A stretch of 64,000 bases of DNA from Gracilimonas sp. (GTDB lineage Bacteria > Bacteroidota > Rhodothermia > Balneolales > Balneolaceae): positions 62,001-126,000 of the forward strand of contig JAKURD010000006.1 in assembly GCA_022450045.1 (NCBI GenBank). The letters are read 5' to 3'. The notes below the pieces were generated by a model that worked only from the letters and a program-made list of their open reading frames with translations, made no database searches and was not told where the DNA came from. The translations under genes and the position numbers were made by a program. Position 1 is the stretch's first letter. Each line of letters opens with the position of its first letter. Of this stretch, positions 21,038 to 29,334 are shown piece by piece.

Positions 21038-22225
21038 CTATCTAAAGATCGTATTCAAGATCTCGATGGAGATCTCTTTCTTAGTGCCCTTAAACTTTTG
21101 ATTAGAATCTATTCCTAAAAGATGAACGGTGTTGGAATCAAATTCAAAGCCGGCATCTTTATTATTCAGTGAATTTGCGATGATCCAGTCGGCATTCTTT
21201 TTTTTAAGCTTGGATATGGCGTTCTCGATAAGATTCTCCGTTTCCATGGCAAATCCGATCAGTACTTGTCCTTCTTTTTTATGATCTCCGAGCCAGGCTA
21301 AAATATCCTGCGTTCTTTTGAGCCCAATTGAGTTTTCGCCCTCTGTTTTCTTCACTTTTTGCGGGTGAATTTCAGTTGGGGTGAAGTCGGAGACTGCCGC
21401 TGCCATTATGATCACGTCGGCATCTTTATATTCTTTGACGGCTTCAAAAAGCTCAGCCGTACTTGTGATGCTTATGGGGTGAATGCCTTCCGGTTTTGAA
21501 ACGAAAAGCGGGCCATGAATGAGGATGACATCCGCTCCCAGACCTTGAGCAGCTTCGGCCATGGCAACGCCCATCTTTCCGGAACTGGGATTGGATATAA
21601 ACCGAACCGGGTCAATGTGTTCGCGGGTTGGTCCGGCAGTCACTATCACTTTTTTGCCTTCTAAGGGTCCTTTTACAGATCCAATGATCTCGGAGGCCTT
21701 CTCTAAAATATCCCCGATCTCAGGAAGCCGGCCTTTTCCTTCCAGCCCGCTGGCCAAATACCCGGTTTCAGGTTCAAGGATGTAATATCCAAATTCCTGT
21801 ACTTTTTTTAGATTTCTGGAAACTGCGGGTGATTCATACATCTCGCCGTCCATGGTAGGGCAGATCAGTACCGGGCAACGGGCAGCAAGCACGGTACTGC
21901 TTAGCATGTTGTCAGAAATGCCGGTTGTGATCTTAGCAAGCGTATTTGCAGTACAGGGAGCGATCACAAAAAGGTCAGCCCACTCGCCCCAGTTAATGTG
22001 GCGGGTCCAGTCGCTTGAGCCGGGATTTTCGGGAAAGATATCAACAGCCACTTCGTGGCCGGAAAGGGAAGCGAAAGTCTCCAAACCAACAAAGCGGGTG
22101 GCCGAGGGCGTCATGGTGACGCGGACTTCAGCTCCCGCTTTTTGAAATTCTCTAAGTAAAAAAGCAGCTTTATAAGCCGCAATTCCCCCGGTAACACCTA
22201 AAATAATGCGTTTACCGGAGAGCAT
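21038..22225 (-). CDS. coaBC: Bifunctional phosphopantothenoylcysteine decarboxylase/ligase
   Basis: Joins cysteine to 4'-phosphopantothenate and decarboxylates the product on the way to CoA. The N-terminal flavoprotein CoaC domain shows [19 protein letters not shown] and the [12 protein letters not shown] segment. The C-terminal CoaB domain shows [18 protein letters not shown] (with the following SSGKMG) and AAAVSDFTP. The 395-aa length is normal. It lies 2 bp after rpoZ in the yicC-gmk-rpoZ-coaBC cluster, a common arrangement. Confidence 0.96.
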   Translation of the reverse strand: MLSGKRIILGVTGGIAAYKAAFLLREFQKAGAEVRVTMTPSATRFVGLETFASLSGHEVAVDIFPENPGSSDWTRHINWGEWADLFVIAPCTANTLAKITTGISDNMLSSTVLAARCPVLICPTMDGEMYESPAVSRNLKKVQEFGYYILEPETGYLASGLEGKGRLPEIGDILEKASEIIGSVKGPLEGKKVIVTAGPTREHIDPVRFISNPSSGKMGVAMAEAAQGLGADVILIHGPLFVSKPEGIHPISITSTAELFEAVKEYKDADVIIMAAAVSDFTPTEIHPQKVKKTEGENSIGLKRTQDILAWLGDHKKEGQVLIGFAMETENLIENAISKLKKKNADWIIANSLNNKDAGFEFDSNTVHLLGIDSNQKFKGTKKEISIEILNTIFR

Positions 22226-22227
22226 AA

Positions 22228-22521
22228 CTAATTTTCTTTGTCAGGATGACGGTAGTAGATCTGGTCTTCCTGCATTTCCACGATTGCACGTTGAGTGGCA
22301 TGTGGAAGTTTCTCGAAGGCTTTGGAGATATTTTCCTGCTCTTCGTTGAATGAAAACTCATCTTCTTCTTCAAATCCTTCGAAGTACTGAAGTTTTTCAT
22401 CCAGTTCTAATTTTTCCTGAGCGGCAATTTGTCGTGCCCGCTTGGAAAGGATCACAAGCAACTCATATTTGTTACCTGTTTTGAATTTAAGTTTCTCAAT
22501 GTCTAATGTTTGGACTGCCAT
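22228..22521 (-). CDS. rpoZ: RNA polymerase omega subunit
   Basis: A 97-aa omega-like protein. The segment NKYELLVILSKRARQIAAQE is the conserved core of RpoZ, followed by an acidic region and a C-terminal extension. Omega stabilises the beta' subunit. Placement between gmk and coaBC supports the call, because gmk-rpoZ linkage is widespread. Confidence 0.88.
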   Translation of the reverse strand: MAVQTLDIEKLKFKTGNKYELLVILSKRARQIAAQEKLELDEKLQYFEGFEEEDEFSFNEEQENISKAFEKLPHATQRAIVEMQEDQIYYRHPDKEN

Positions 22522-22529
22522 GTATGGTC

Positions 22530-23102
22530 TCAGTTTTGATTCATGAATTCGGATACAGCGTTTTTAACTTCTGCATAAGCCGTTTCTAAATCGTCATTTA
22601 TAATAATCTGATCAAATTGATCAGCGTAAGTAAGTTCTTCTTTAGCGCGTTCAAGGCGGAGTGAAAGTGTTTCATCATCTTCCGTTCCCCGGTCAGTAAG
22701 GCGCTGCTTCAATACTTCGATGGAAGGAGGCTTAATGAACAAACTTAAGCATTCATCACCATAAATACGTTTTACATTTACGGCACCTTTCACCTCAATA
22801 TCAAGCAAAACAAAATACCCTGAATTTAGTTTTTTATCAACTTCTGAACGCAGCGTGCCGTATTTCTTTCCGCCGTAGAATTCTTCCCATTCGAGAAACC
22901 CCTTTTGTTGAATTTTGTTGTCAAAATCAGCTTCAGCGAGGAAATAATAGTGCTTTCCATCTTCTTCACCTTCTCTCGGGGGACGTGTGGTAGCCGAAAC
23001 GGAGAACCTTAAATTCTCAAAATCTTTAAAAAGCCTGCGCGCCAAGGTTGTTTTTCCTCCTCCGCTGGGTGCCACTAAGATGATTACTTTGCCTTTTTTC
23101 AT
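22530..23102 (-). CDS. gmk: Guanylate kinase
   Basis: Phosphorylates GMP to GDP with ATP. The 190-aa protein has the P-loop APSGGGKTTLARRL at residues 9-22, the GMP-binding SATTRPPREGEEDGKHYYF segment and the lid region DRGTEDDETLSLRLERA. It sits 8 bp upstream of rpoZ and about 70 bp downstream of yicC; that gap holds a strong hairpin. Confidence 0.96.
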   Translation of the reverse strand: MKKGKVIILVAPSGGGKTTLARRLFKDFENLRFSVSATTRPPREGEEDGKHYYFLAEADFDNKIQQKGFLEWEEFYGGKKYGTLRSEVDKKLNSGYFVLLDIEVKGAVNVKRIYGDECLSLFIKPPSIEVLKQRLTDRGTEDDETLSLRLERAKEELTYADQFDQIIINDDLETAYAEVKNAVSEFMNQN

Positions 23103-23113
23103 AATAGTAGTGA

Positions 23114-23160
23114 GACATAAGATGTAAGACCTGAGATAAATTTTTCTTACATCTTATGTC
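23114..23160. repeat. Perfect 15-bp inverted repeat between yicC and gmk
   Basis: The arms GACATAAGATGTAAG (23114-23128) and its exact complement (23146-23160) flank a 17-nt AT-rich loop. It lies inside the yicC-gmk operon. No T-run follows on the coding strand, so it looks more like an mRNA-processing or mobile hairpin than a terminator. Confidence 0.75.
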
Positions 23161-23171
23161 TAAAATCTAAA

Positions 23172-24053
23172 TTATTCGACGTTTTGTACTTGTTCACGGA
23201 TCTGCTCCAGAGCTTCCTTACACTTGACCACGTATTGTGCAGTTTCGGAATTATTGGCTTTGGAGCCGATGGTGTTTAGTTCGCGGTTGATCTCCTGGGT
23301 AAGGAAATTCAGTCTTCTTCCGGCTGGCTCGGGTTGTTCTACGGCTTCAATAAAGAATTTTAAGTGTGATTTCAGTCGTACTATTTCTTCGGTAACATCC
23401 ATCTTATCCACCAATACAGCCACTTCCAGTTCAAGTCGCTCGGGATCGATCTTGTCCTCATCGATCAAATTCTGAATTCTTTCCAACAACTTGTCGCGGG
23501 TTTCTTCAGCTCTGCCGTTCGTTTCCTTAGTAATGATGTCAAGATTTGATTCAATGAATTTGATACGGTCAACAAGGTCATTTTTAAGCTGGTCGCCTTC
23601 CTGCGTGCGCATTTTCAGAAGAGAGGAAACGGCTTCCCCAAGTGCTTTTAAAGCAACTTCCCATTTTTTTTCGATAATCTGCTCATCTTTTTCTTTGTTG
23701 ATAAAAACATCATTGAATTGGATAAGATCTCTAATCGAGATGGGGTCTTCAATTCCCGCAGTGGTACGTAATTCTTCAAGGATCCTGGTATAGCCTTTAA
23801 CTTTGGCCTCATCAACCGAGATGGAAGGGCCGGCAGACTCCGCTTCAGAAACATACACGGTGATGTTAAGTTTTCCCCGATTTATGGTTTTTTGAACCAA
23901 TTCCTTTACTTCCAGCTCTTTATCCTGAAGCCGTTTGGGAAGCCGGGTGCTCACATCAAGATAACGACTGTTGAGAGATTTGATTTCAACGGTAGCAGTT
24001 ATGCCATTTTCTGTAGCTTCACCACGACCAAAACCGGTCATTGATATAATCAT
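23172..24053 (-). CDS. yicC: YicC/YloC family endoribonuclease
   Basis: The 293-aa protein starts MTGFGRGEATENGITATVEI and continues SLNSRYLDVSTRLPK, the family signature. The C-terminal DUF1732 part carries RLNFLTQEINRELNTIGSKA. YicC relatives are RNases involved in mRNA and sRNA decay. It heads the yicC-gmk-rpoZ-coaBC cluster, an order shared by many bacteria. Confidence 0.93.
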   Translation of the reverse strand: MIISMTGFGRGEATENGITATVEIKSLNSRYLDVSTRLPKRLQDKELEVKELVQKTINRGKLNITVYVSEAESAGPSISVDEAKVKGYTRILEELRTTAGIEDPISIRDLIQFNDVFINKEKDEQIIEKKWEVALKALGEAVSSLLKMRTQEGDQLKNDLVDRIKFIESNLDIITKETNGRAEETRDKLLERIQNLIDEDKIDPERLELEVAVLVDKMDVTEEIVRLKSHLKFFIEAVEQPEPAGRRLNFLTQEINRELNTIGSKANNSETAQYVVKCKEALEQIREQVQNVE

Positions 24054-24324
24054 ATAAGATCTTCAAGATGAAAATTGAGCGAGAAAATACGAAAGTATAG
24101 GTGGGATAAGAAATTTCGGATGCTAATTAACGTCAGTTCGATATAATCATCCTCGCTAAAGCCTTTGAAGTACGGTCTGACAGCTCCAGGTCCGTCTGAC
24201 CGGTTGTTTGATTGGGGGCCTAAGTTTGTTCGCATCCTAATCCAACATCCTGCGTCTGTATCATCGATCAGATGGGTCTTGCAGCTATTCTAACATTCTT
24301 TATCTCGAATGCTCACGTTATTTA

Positions 24325-24774
24325 TTATGCATCTTCAGTCTTCTTTAAACTGACTGCATTCATGCAGTAGCGAAGTCCGCTCGGCTCCGGTCCGTCAGGA
24401 AAAACGTGGCCCAGGTGCGCATCACACACATTGCATAAAGCTTCGATGCGGACCATTCCGTGAGAAGTATCCATCTCATATTTAACGGCATTTTCTTTTA
24501 TCGGTTGTGTGAATGAAGGCCAGCCAGATCCACTTTCAAATTTTTGGCTTCCATCAAAAAGTTCGGTTCCGCAACAAACACAGGCATATAATCCGGGTTC
24601 AAAACGGTGACACATATCACTGGATCCCGGACGTTCTGTTCCCTTCAACCGGGTTATGGCATATTCTTCATCGGAAAGCTCTTTCTTCCATTCCTCTTTC
24701 GATTTTTCAACTCGTCGGGGAGGTTCGGGATTTCCGTTTTTTGCAAAGCTTTTGAGGTCTTGCCAGGTTAGCAT
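24325..24774 (-). CDS. msrB: Peptide-methionine (R)-S-oxide reductase
   Basis: Repairs methionine-R-sulfoxide in proteins. I start at MLTWQDLKSFAK (24774, 149 aa); a longer frame to 24822 adds 16 residues of no family character. Two zinc-binding Cys pairs are visible (CVCC and CNVC). The catalytic Cys is in GLRYCMNAVSL, where many relatives have RYCINS(A)SL. SGSGWPSFTQP is the substrate-binding segment. No signal peptide, so it is cytoplasmic. Confidence 0.94.
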   Translation of the reverse strand: MLTWQDLKSFAKNGNPEPPRRVEKSKEEWKKELSDEEYAITRLKGTERPGSSDMCHRFEPGLYACVCCGTELFDGSQKFESGSGWPSFTQPIKENAVKYEMDTSHGMVRIEALCNVCDAHLGHVFPDGPEPSGLRYCMNAVSLKKTEDA

Positions 24775-24857
24775 ATCAGTTGATCTGTTATATGATTTAA
24801 TTGGTTGGTAATAACGGTTCAAACAGTGGTTCCGTTCTGATTTATTTAGGCAAAAAA

Positions 24858-26207
24858 TTACTTCAACAGATCAAAGATCTTCCCTGCAAAAGCTTTGGCT
24901 GCCTCTGGTGAACGGCCTTCTGAATAGATACGAATGATAGGCTCCGTATTCGATTTTCGAAGATGAACCCAGCCTTCGGAAAAATCAATTTTCACGCCGT
25001 CCACAGTATTTGGATTGAGGCTGGAAAAATGCTCTTTCACCATTTCCAGCACATCATCAGCGTCTTTGCCTAATTCATCAAGCTGGATCTTGTTTTTACT
25101 CATGTAGTAATCAGGCAGCGTTGCTCGGTATTCAGAAGCGCTCATTTCTTTCTCGGCGAGAAGCTGAAGCACTATGGCAATGCCCACCAAGGCATCCCGG
25201 CCATAATGCAGGTCCGGACAGATCACCCCTCCGTTTCCCTCACCTCCGATCACCGCATTTTGTTCCTGCATCACTTTTACCACGTTGATCTCGCCCACAG
25301 CAGAGCGGTAGCAGGTTTGATCGTAATTGCGGGCCACATCGTCACAAACACGGGAAGAGGAGAGGTTGGTGGCACAAGCTCCCGGATTCTTGGAAAGGAT
25401 GAAGTCAAAAGCGGCGGCCTGCGTGTATTCTTCGCCGAACAATTTGCCGGTGTCATCAACCAAGGCGAGACGATCTCCATCAGGGTCGGTTACCACGCCC
25501 AGATCCACTTTTTTCTCTTTAACCAACTCACAGATCTCGGTAAGGTGTTCGGGCAAGGGTTCGGGGTTATGGGGAAATAGTCCGTTGGGTGTACAGTGAA
25601 TTTTGTGTACGGTTTTGACACCAAGTTTTTCCAGTAATCTTGGAATGGCTTCCGAACCGGCACCATTCACGGCATCAACGGCAACGGAGAATTTTTTGGA
25701 TGCAATTTCATCTACATTGATGTACGGAAGATCCAAAACTTGCTCTATATGGTCATTCAGAATATCATGGTCTTCGCGAATTTCCCCAATTCTATTATAA
25801 GATTGATAGCCGAGATCTCCTGAATCGGCAATTCTGATAACTTCATTTCCCTGATCCGCATCCAGGAATTCACTTTTCTGGTTCAATAATTTCAATGCAT
25901 TCCATTCAGCCGGATTGTGGCTGGCCGAGATTATGATCCCTCCTGCGGCTTTGTGCCTCAGAACACCCATAGCCACGGTTGGGGTTGGTACAATTCCAAC
26001 TTTGATGACATCACATCCAACACTGGCAAGCGTTGCTGCTACAATATCTTCACAGATCTTTCCAGTCACGCGGGAATCCCGGCCCAATACAACCGTGCCG
26101 CCTTTAAGCCAGGTTCCGTAAGCAGCAGTAAATTTTGATAGGTTTTGTGGAGTTAGATCGGTGCCGAAAATGCCCCGGATACCCGAGACGGAGATCATTA
26201 ATGCCAT
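24858..26207 (-). CDS. glmM: Phosphoglucosamine mutase (phosphohexomutase)
   Basis: A 449-aa alpha-D-phosphohexomutase. The phosphoserine loop is SASHNPAEWNALK, the metal loop DPDGDRLALVD, the sugar-specificity loop GGEGNGGVICPD and the phosphate-binding loop RKSNTEPIIRIY. GlmM would convert glucosamine-6-P to glucosamine-1-P for UDP-GlcNAc. The GEGNGG loop differs from the GEQSGH of proteobacterial GlmM, so phosphomannomutase or phosphoglucomutase activity is possible. Confidence 0.85.
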   Translation of the reverse strand: MALMISVSGIRGIFGTDLTPQNLSKFTAAYGTWLKGGTVVLGRDSRVTGKICEDIVAATLASVGCDVIKVGIVPTPTVAMGVLRHKAAGGIIISASHNPAEWNALKLLNQKSEFLDADQGNEVIRIADSGDLGYQSYNRIGEIREDHDILNDHIEQVLDLPYINVDEIASKKFSVAVDAVNGAGSEAIPRLLEKLGVKTVHKIHCTPNGLFPHNPEPLPEHLTEICELVKEKKVDLGVVTDPDGDRLALVDDTGKLFGEEYTQAAAFDFILSKNPGACATNLSSSRVCDDVARNYDQTCYRSAVGEINVVKVMQEQNAVIGGEGNGGVICPDLHYGRDALVGIAIVLQLLAEKEMSASEYRATLPDYYMSKNKIQLDELGKDADDVLEMVKEHFSSLNPNTVDGVKIDFSEGWVHLRKSNTEPIIRIYSEGRSPEAAKAFAGKIFDLLK

Positions 26208-26242
26208 GTGAAATATTTGTTCTTTAAAGTTCTTTGATGAAT

Positions 26243-26800
26243 TTATTTATTGCGTTCTGGAACCCAGGATGTTTCTAAGGTTCCGGCCTGTTTGTTTTCA
26301 TAGCGAGCTAAAACAAACAGAAAGTCGGAAAGACGGTTTATATACATAATAGCCACTTCTGAGATCCCCTCTTCGTGACGACATTCTACGGTGATACGCT
26401 CAGCTCTCCGACAAACCGTGCGGGCAAAATGCAGGGTAGATCCAGCTTGAGAGCCACCGGGTAATATGAAGTTCTTGAGCGGCTCGAGAGTTTCTTCCAT
26501 TTCATCAATAGCTTTTTCCAAAAATTCGACTTCCGCATTACCGATACGTTCTATGCGATGTTCTTTGGACTGAGGTGTAGCCAGATCGGCACCCAATACA
26601 AAAAGTTGCTGCTGAACAGTTTCCAGTAATTTTGTTCCCTTTTCAGAAACACCAAATGAAGTTGCCATTCCTAAAATAGAATTCAGTTCATCCACGGTGC
26701 CGTAGGAATCGATGCGTTTGGAGCTTTTGGAGACGCGTTGTCCGCCAAAAAGTGAGGTTTCGCCGCTATCGCCTTTCTTAGTGTATATCTTCATAATCAA
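26243..26800 (-). CDS. pduO: Cob(I)alamin adenosyltransferase, PduO type
   Basis: Transfers adenosyl from ATP to cobalamin or cobinamide. The N-terminal YTKKGDSGETSLFGGQRVSK and the RIDSYGTVDELNSILG segment form the ATP site of the PduO family; RRAERITVECRHE and INRLSDFLFVLARY follow. The 185-aa length is typical. No other cobalamin genes adjoin it, so it probably serves salvage of imported corrinoid. Confidence 0.93.
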   Translation of the reverse strand: MIMKIYTKKGDSGETSLFGGQRVSKSSKRIDSYGTVDELNSILGMATSFGVSEKGTKLLETVQQQLFVLGADLATPQSKEHRIERIGNAEVEFLEKAIDEMEETLEPLKNFILPGGSQAGSTLHFARTVCRRAERITVECRHEEGISEVAIMYINRLSDFLFVLARYENKQAGTLETSWVPERNK

Positions 26801-26892
26801 TCTTTTTCCCGAAAATAGGGGTTTAGCGGGTAAGGTGCATATATTTGGGAAAAGCTGTAAAATCTATTTCTTATTTATTAAAGGTGGTACCC

Positions 26893-27422
26893 ATGAAAAA
26901 CTATTTACCTGCGATTCTATTTTTAATTCTTTTTATAACCGGATTTAGATGTGCAAAAAATAATAATGAAGAAAACTTTGAAAAGCTGATACCTGTTAAC
27001 AAGACTGAGCTGTTCGTAAAAGTAGTGGGAGAAGGTGAGCCAATGGTAGTATTGCATGGAGGGCCGGGGTTAAGCCACGATTATTTTCTCCCGCATTTAT
27101 ATCCATTGGCAGAGGAAATAAAATTGGTTTTATTTGATCAGCGTGGAATGGGGCGGTCCTCTGTTGATCTTGATTCGGTATCATTTTCTCTTGATCTATT
27201 GGTTGAAGATATTGAGGCTTTGCGAAAAGAACTCGATCTTGGTAAGATTCATTTACTCGAAGTGATTTAGAGGCTATACCTGTTGAATCGGATCAAAAAT
27301 TGAAAGAGACTTTCCTAGATGCCCGCTTGGTGAACTTTGATAAGGCCGGACACTTTCCTTTTATTGAACGACGGCAGGCTTTCGTGGATAGTGTACTACA
27401 GTTTATCAGGGAAACTGAGTAA
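26893..27422 (+). pseudogene. Alpha/beta-hydrolase with internal deletion
   Basis: The 5' part (26893-27270) encodes a lipoprotein-like signal, then VVLHGGPGLSHDYFLPHL and LVLFDQRGMGRSS, typical of proline iminopeptidase-like hydrolases, up to LGKIHLLE, where the nucleophile elbow GHSWGG should follow. It stops instead. From 27264 another frame gives DLEAIPVESDQK and a C-terminal end with the catalytic His in KAGHFPFIERR, stopping at 27422. The middle (about 120-150 residues, including the Ser) is missing. The join near 27260-27270 is the deletion point. Confidence 0.8.
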
Positions 27423-28031
27423 CTAAATAAATGATTCTCCCAGTTTTTCAAAAATGATCTTTAAATGCTTCAGTCCTGACAGTTCCTTTCCAAAGCTTTC
27501 ACTGTTTTTCTTGGGGCAGGCAACTTTCAGCTTCACATCTTCCAAGTACTCAGAATCCTGTACGGACAGCTCATGATCATTCTTCAATTTGTTGATGGTA
27601 TTTTCTTCGGGATAGGGGTATCGAATTTCGAAAAGCTGCACGGGCTTGATGGAAATTAGACTTGCGGATTCCAGGCACAACTGTGCACCTCGGCCGTAAG
27701 ATTCTATCAGCCCGGATTTTCCCAACTTGGTTCCTCCGTAATATCTCACCACCACAATTCCGGCATTTACCACTTCAAATGACTTGAGCTGATTGAGAAT
27801 GGGAAGACCTGCCGTGCCGGAAGGTTCACCATCGTCTGAACTGAATTCCTTAGGTTGAGCCGGATTTAACCGCCATGCCCAGCAGTGATGAGTGGCATCG
27901 GGATATTTGGACTTGAGCCGATCAAGCTCGTCCTGAAAATCTTCTTCAGATTCAGCCGGAAAAAGATATCCCATAAATTTGGAGCCGTGCTCGCGGAAGG
28001 AGGATTCGTATGTTTTGGTAATTGTTTTCAA
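27423..28031 (-). CDS. yigZ: YigZ/IMPACT family protein
   Basis: The 202-aa protein has the UPF0029 (IMPACT) N-terminal domain with SKFMGYLFPAESEEDFQ, the HHCWAWRL segment, DDGEPSGTAGLPIL and VVRYYGGTKLGKSGLI, then a ferredoxin-like C-terminal domain. IMPACT proteins are linked to translation control and starvation signalling in eukaryotes; the bacterial role is unclear. The deleted hydrolase ends one base from it on the opposite strand. Confidence 0.93.
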   Translation of the reverse strand: MKTITKTYESSFREHGSKFMGYLFPAESEEDFQDELDRLKSKYPDATHHCWAWRLNPAQPKEFSSDDGEPSGTAGLPILNQLKSFEVVNAGIVVVRYYGGTKLGKSGLIESYGRGAQLCLESASLISIKPVQLFEIRYPYPEENTINKLKNDHELSVQDSEYLEDVKLKVACPKKNSESFGKELSGLKHLKIIFEKLGESFI

Positions 28032-28091
28032 TAGTTTGGATTAGATGCACCGAAAGGTAACAGACAACCTCCCTAAAGTCATCCCCGAATC

Positions 28092-28117
28092 CGCTCCAAC
28101 GCAGAGCATATGGAGCG
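28092..28117. repeat. GCAGAGC-core hairpin repeat, copy 1
   Basis: The arms CGCTCCA/TGGAGCG flank the centre ACGCAGAGCATA. The 11-mer ACGCAGAGCAT in the centre is shared exactly with the copy at 36105-36133, while the arms differ but keep their pairing. Confidence 0.55.
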
Positions 28118-28162
28118 AGGGTAAAGGTAGCGGTAGTAGATCAGTAATCATTTTAAAAGCAT

Positions 28163-28190
28163 GTAGGGACACAAGATTTTGTGTCCCTAC
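28163..28190. repeat. GTAGGGACACAA hairpin
   Basis: A perfect 12-bp inverted repeat, GTAGGGACACAA/TTGTGTCCCTAC, closes a GATT loop and is followed on the plus strand by GGTTTTTC. It has terminator-like form but no plus-strand gene ends upstream of it. Hairpins starting GTAGGG are common dispersed repeats in environmental bacteria; a related half-copy lies at 4436. Confidence 0.6.
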
Positions 28191-28413
28191 GGTTTTTCTA
28201 AAATTTACTTGATCAAAATAATTTCCAAAATACGTCAATCACAAAATTCGCGATCATATTTAGACCCATTCTGCCTTGTTATTCAAGGAGGAAAAAGCGA
28301 TTTTCTGACCGCAGTTAAGCTTCCTGCTAAGTTTTCAAAAATAATTGAAACCAAAGAAAGCCGTTTACTGTTTTGTTTATCGAAATTTGAAATTATTTAA
28401 TAAGACGTAGAAC

Positions 28414-29133
28414 ATGCCTTCATTTATAAAAGCCTTGAATTCACAGGTTGGCCGAAAGATTATGACCGGTATTACAGGAATTGGCCTCATGCTTTTTTTG
28501 ATTGGTCACCTTGCCGGTAACCTTACCATTTTTGGAGAAAGTGATGCCTTTAACATCTACACCTACACGCTGGAGAGCCTTGGCCCATTGCTTTACGTGA
28601 TCGAAGCAGGATTGGCATTCTTCTTTTTGTATCATGCTATTTTAGGAATTTCGATCTGGAGACAGCGAAAGAAAGCGCGGCCTGAGGGATACACAAAATA
28701 CCAAACCAAAGGTGGCCCAAGCCATCAGTCACTGGCATCAAAGAGTATGATCTGGACTGGTATAATCATTTTAGTCTTTTTGGTATTCCACATCATGCAT
28801 TTTAAATATGGGCTCTTCAGTCCAGATGATGGAACAACGATCCTTGAATCAGCTGGGGGAGTAGAAGCACGGGATCTAAGAGCTTTAGTTATTGCTGAAT
28901 TTCAAAAACCACTTATTGCATTTGGTTACATTGCGGTATTGGCATTAGTTATTTTACATCTATCTCACGGAGCATGGAGCGCATTCACATCATTGGGAAT
29001 GAAGCACGGAGAAACGTCCAAGAAAGTTCAGATCGGAGCGTACATCTTTGCCATTGTGTTGATGCTTGGCTTTATCTTTATCCCGCTGTACATTTTCCTT
29101 ACGGGCGGACAAGGTGGCTTAATTAGCTATTAA
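28414..29133 (+). CDS. sdhC: Succinate dehydrogenase cytochrome b subunit
   Basis: The membrane anchor of complex II. The 239-aa protein has five hydrophobic segments (near residues 17-38, 50-75, 105-125, 160-182 and 198-225), the fused form of Bacteroidota and Firmicutes that does not need SdhD. Heme-ligand candidates are the His residues in LIGHLAGNL, YHAILG, FHIMHFKYG and HLSHGAWS. It starts the sdhCAB cluster, though a 201-bp gap follows. Confidence 0.93.
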   Translation: MPSFIKALNSQVGRKIMTGITGIGLMLFLIGHLAGNLTIFGESDAFNIYTYTLESLGPLLYVIEAGLAFFFLYHAILGISIWRQRKKARPEGYTKYQTKGGPSHQSLASKSMIWTGIIILVFLVFHIMHFKYGLFSPDDGTTILESAGGVEARDLRALVIAEFQKPLIAFGYIAVLALVILHLSHGAWSAFTSLGMKHGETSKKVQIGAYIFAIVLMLGFIFIPLYIFLTGGQGGLISY

Positions 29134-29152
29134 TAGATTGTCATTAAATCTC

Positions 29153-29316
29153 GAAAACACAAAAATTTTTAAATGACTTGGCAAGCCGAAACATATGAAG
29201 AGATACCAAATCACCTTGAGGTGATAGAAGAAAATTTTAATCTAAAACAATATGAAGCACATAAGCAAAATCTTGAATTTGTTTAGAACAAAACATTTTC
29301 GTGTTTTTGTGTTTTC
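29153..29316. repeat. Inverted repeat flanking a small ORF between sdhC and sdhA
   Basis: GAAAACACAAAAA at 29153-29165 is complementary over 13 bp to 29304-29316. The two arms bracket a 37-codon ORF, so the gap between sdhC and sdhA can close into one stem. The arms belong to a low-complexity type, which lowers their weight. Confidence 0.5.
29173..29286 (+). CDS. Possible small protein, 37 aa
   Basis: An ATG at 29173 opens 37 codons ending with TAG at 29284-29286. The product starts MTWQAETYEEIPNHLEVIEE, is acidic and helical in composition, and has no signal or membrane segment. It lies in the sdh operon on the same strand, between two inverted-repeat arms. I recognise no family. It may be a real small protein, a decayed fragment or chance. 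Confidence 0.3.
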   Translation: MTWQAETYEEIPNHLEVIEENFNLKQYEAHKQNLEFV

Positions 29317-29334
29317 CTGGCGAATTAAACAATT

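Larger units (their letters stand above)
28032..28413. other. Intergenic region with two hairpin repeats, upstream of sdhC
   Basis: I see no convincing gene in these 382 bases. They hold a member of the GCAGAGC-core hairpin family at 28092-28117 and a perfect GTAGGGACACAA hairpin at 28163-28190. The rest should contain the sdhC promoter, which I could not identify. Confidence 0.5.

Noticed and set aside
24050..24235. 61-codon minus-strand ORF upstream of yicC
   Set aside because: It overlaps the yicC start in another frame and resembles no family; likely untranslated leader.
28163..28190. Hairpin as terminator of yigZ
   Set aside because: yigZ starts at 28031 and reads leftward, so the hairpin lies upstream of it.
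28179..28400. 73-codon plus-strand ORF upstream of sdhC
   Set aside because: It starts within the GTAGGGACACAA hairpin and has no family pattern; the sdhC promoter must lie here.
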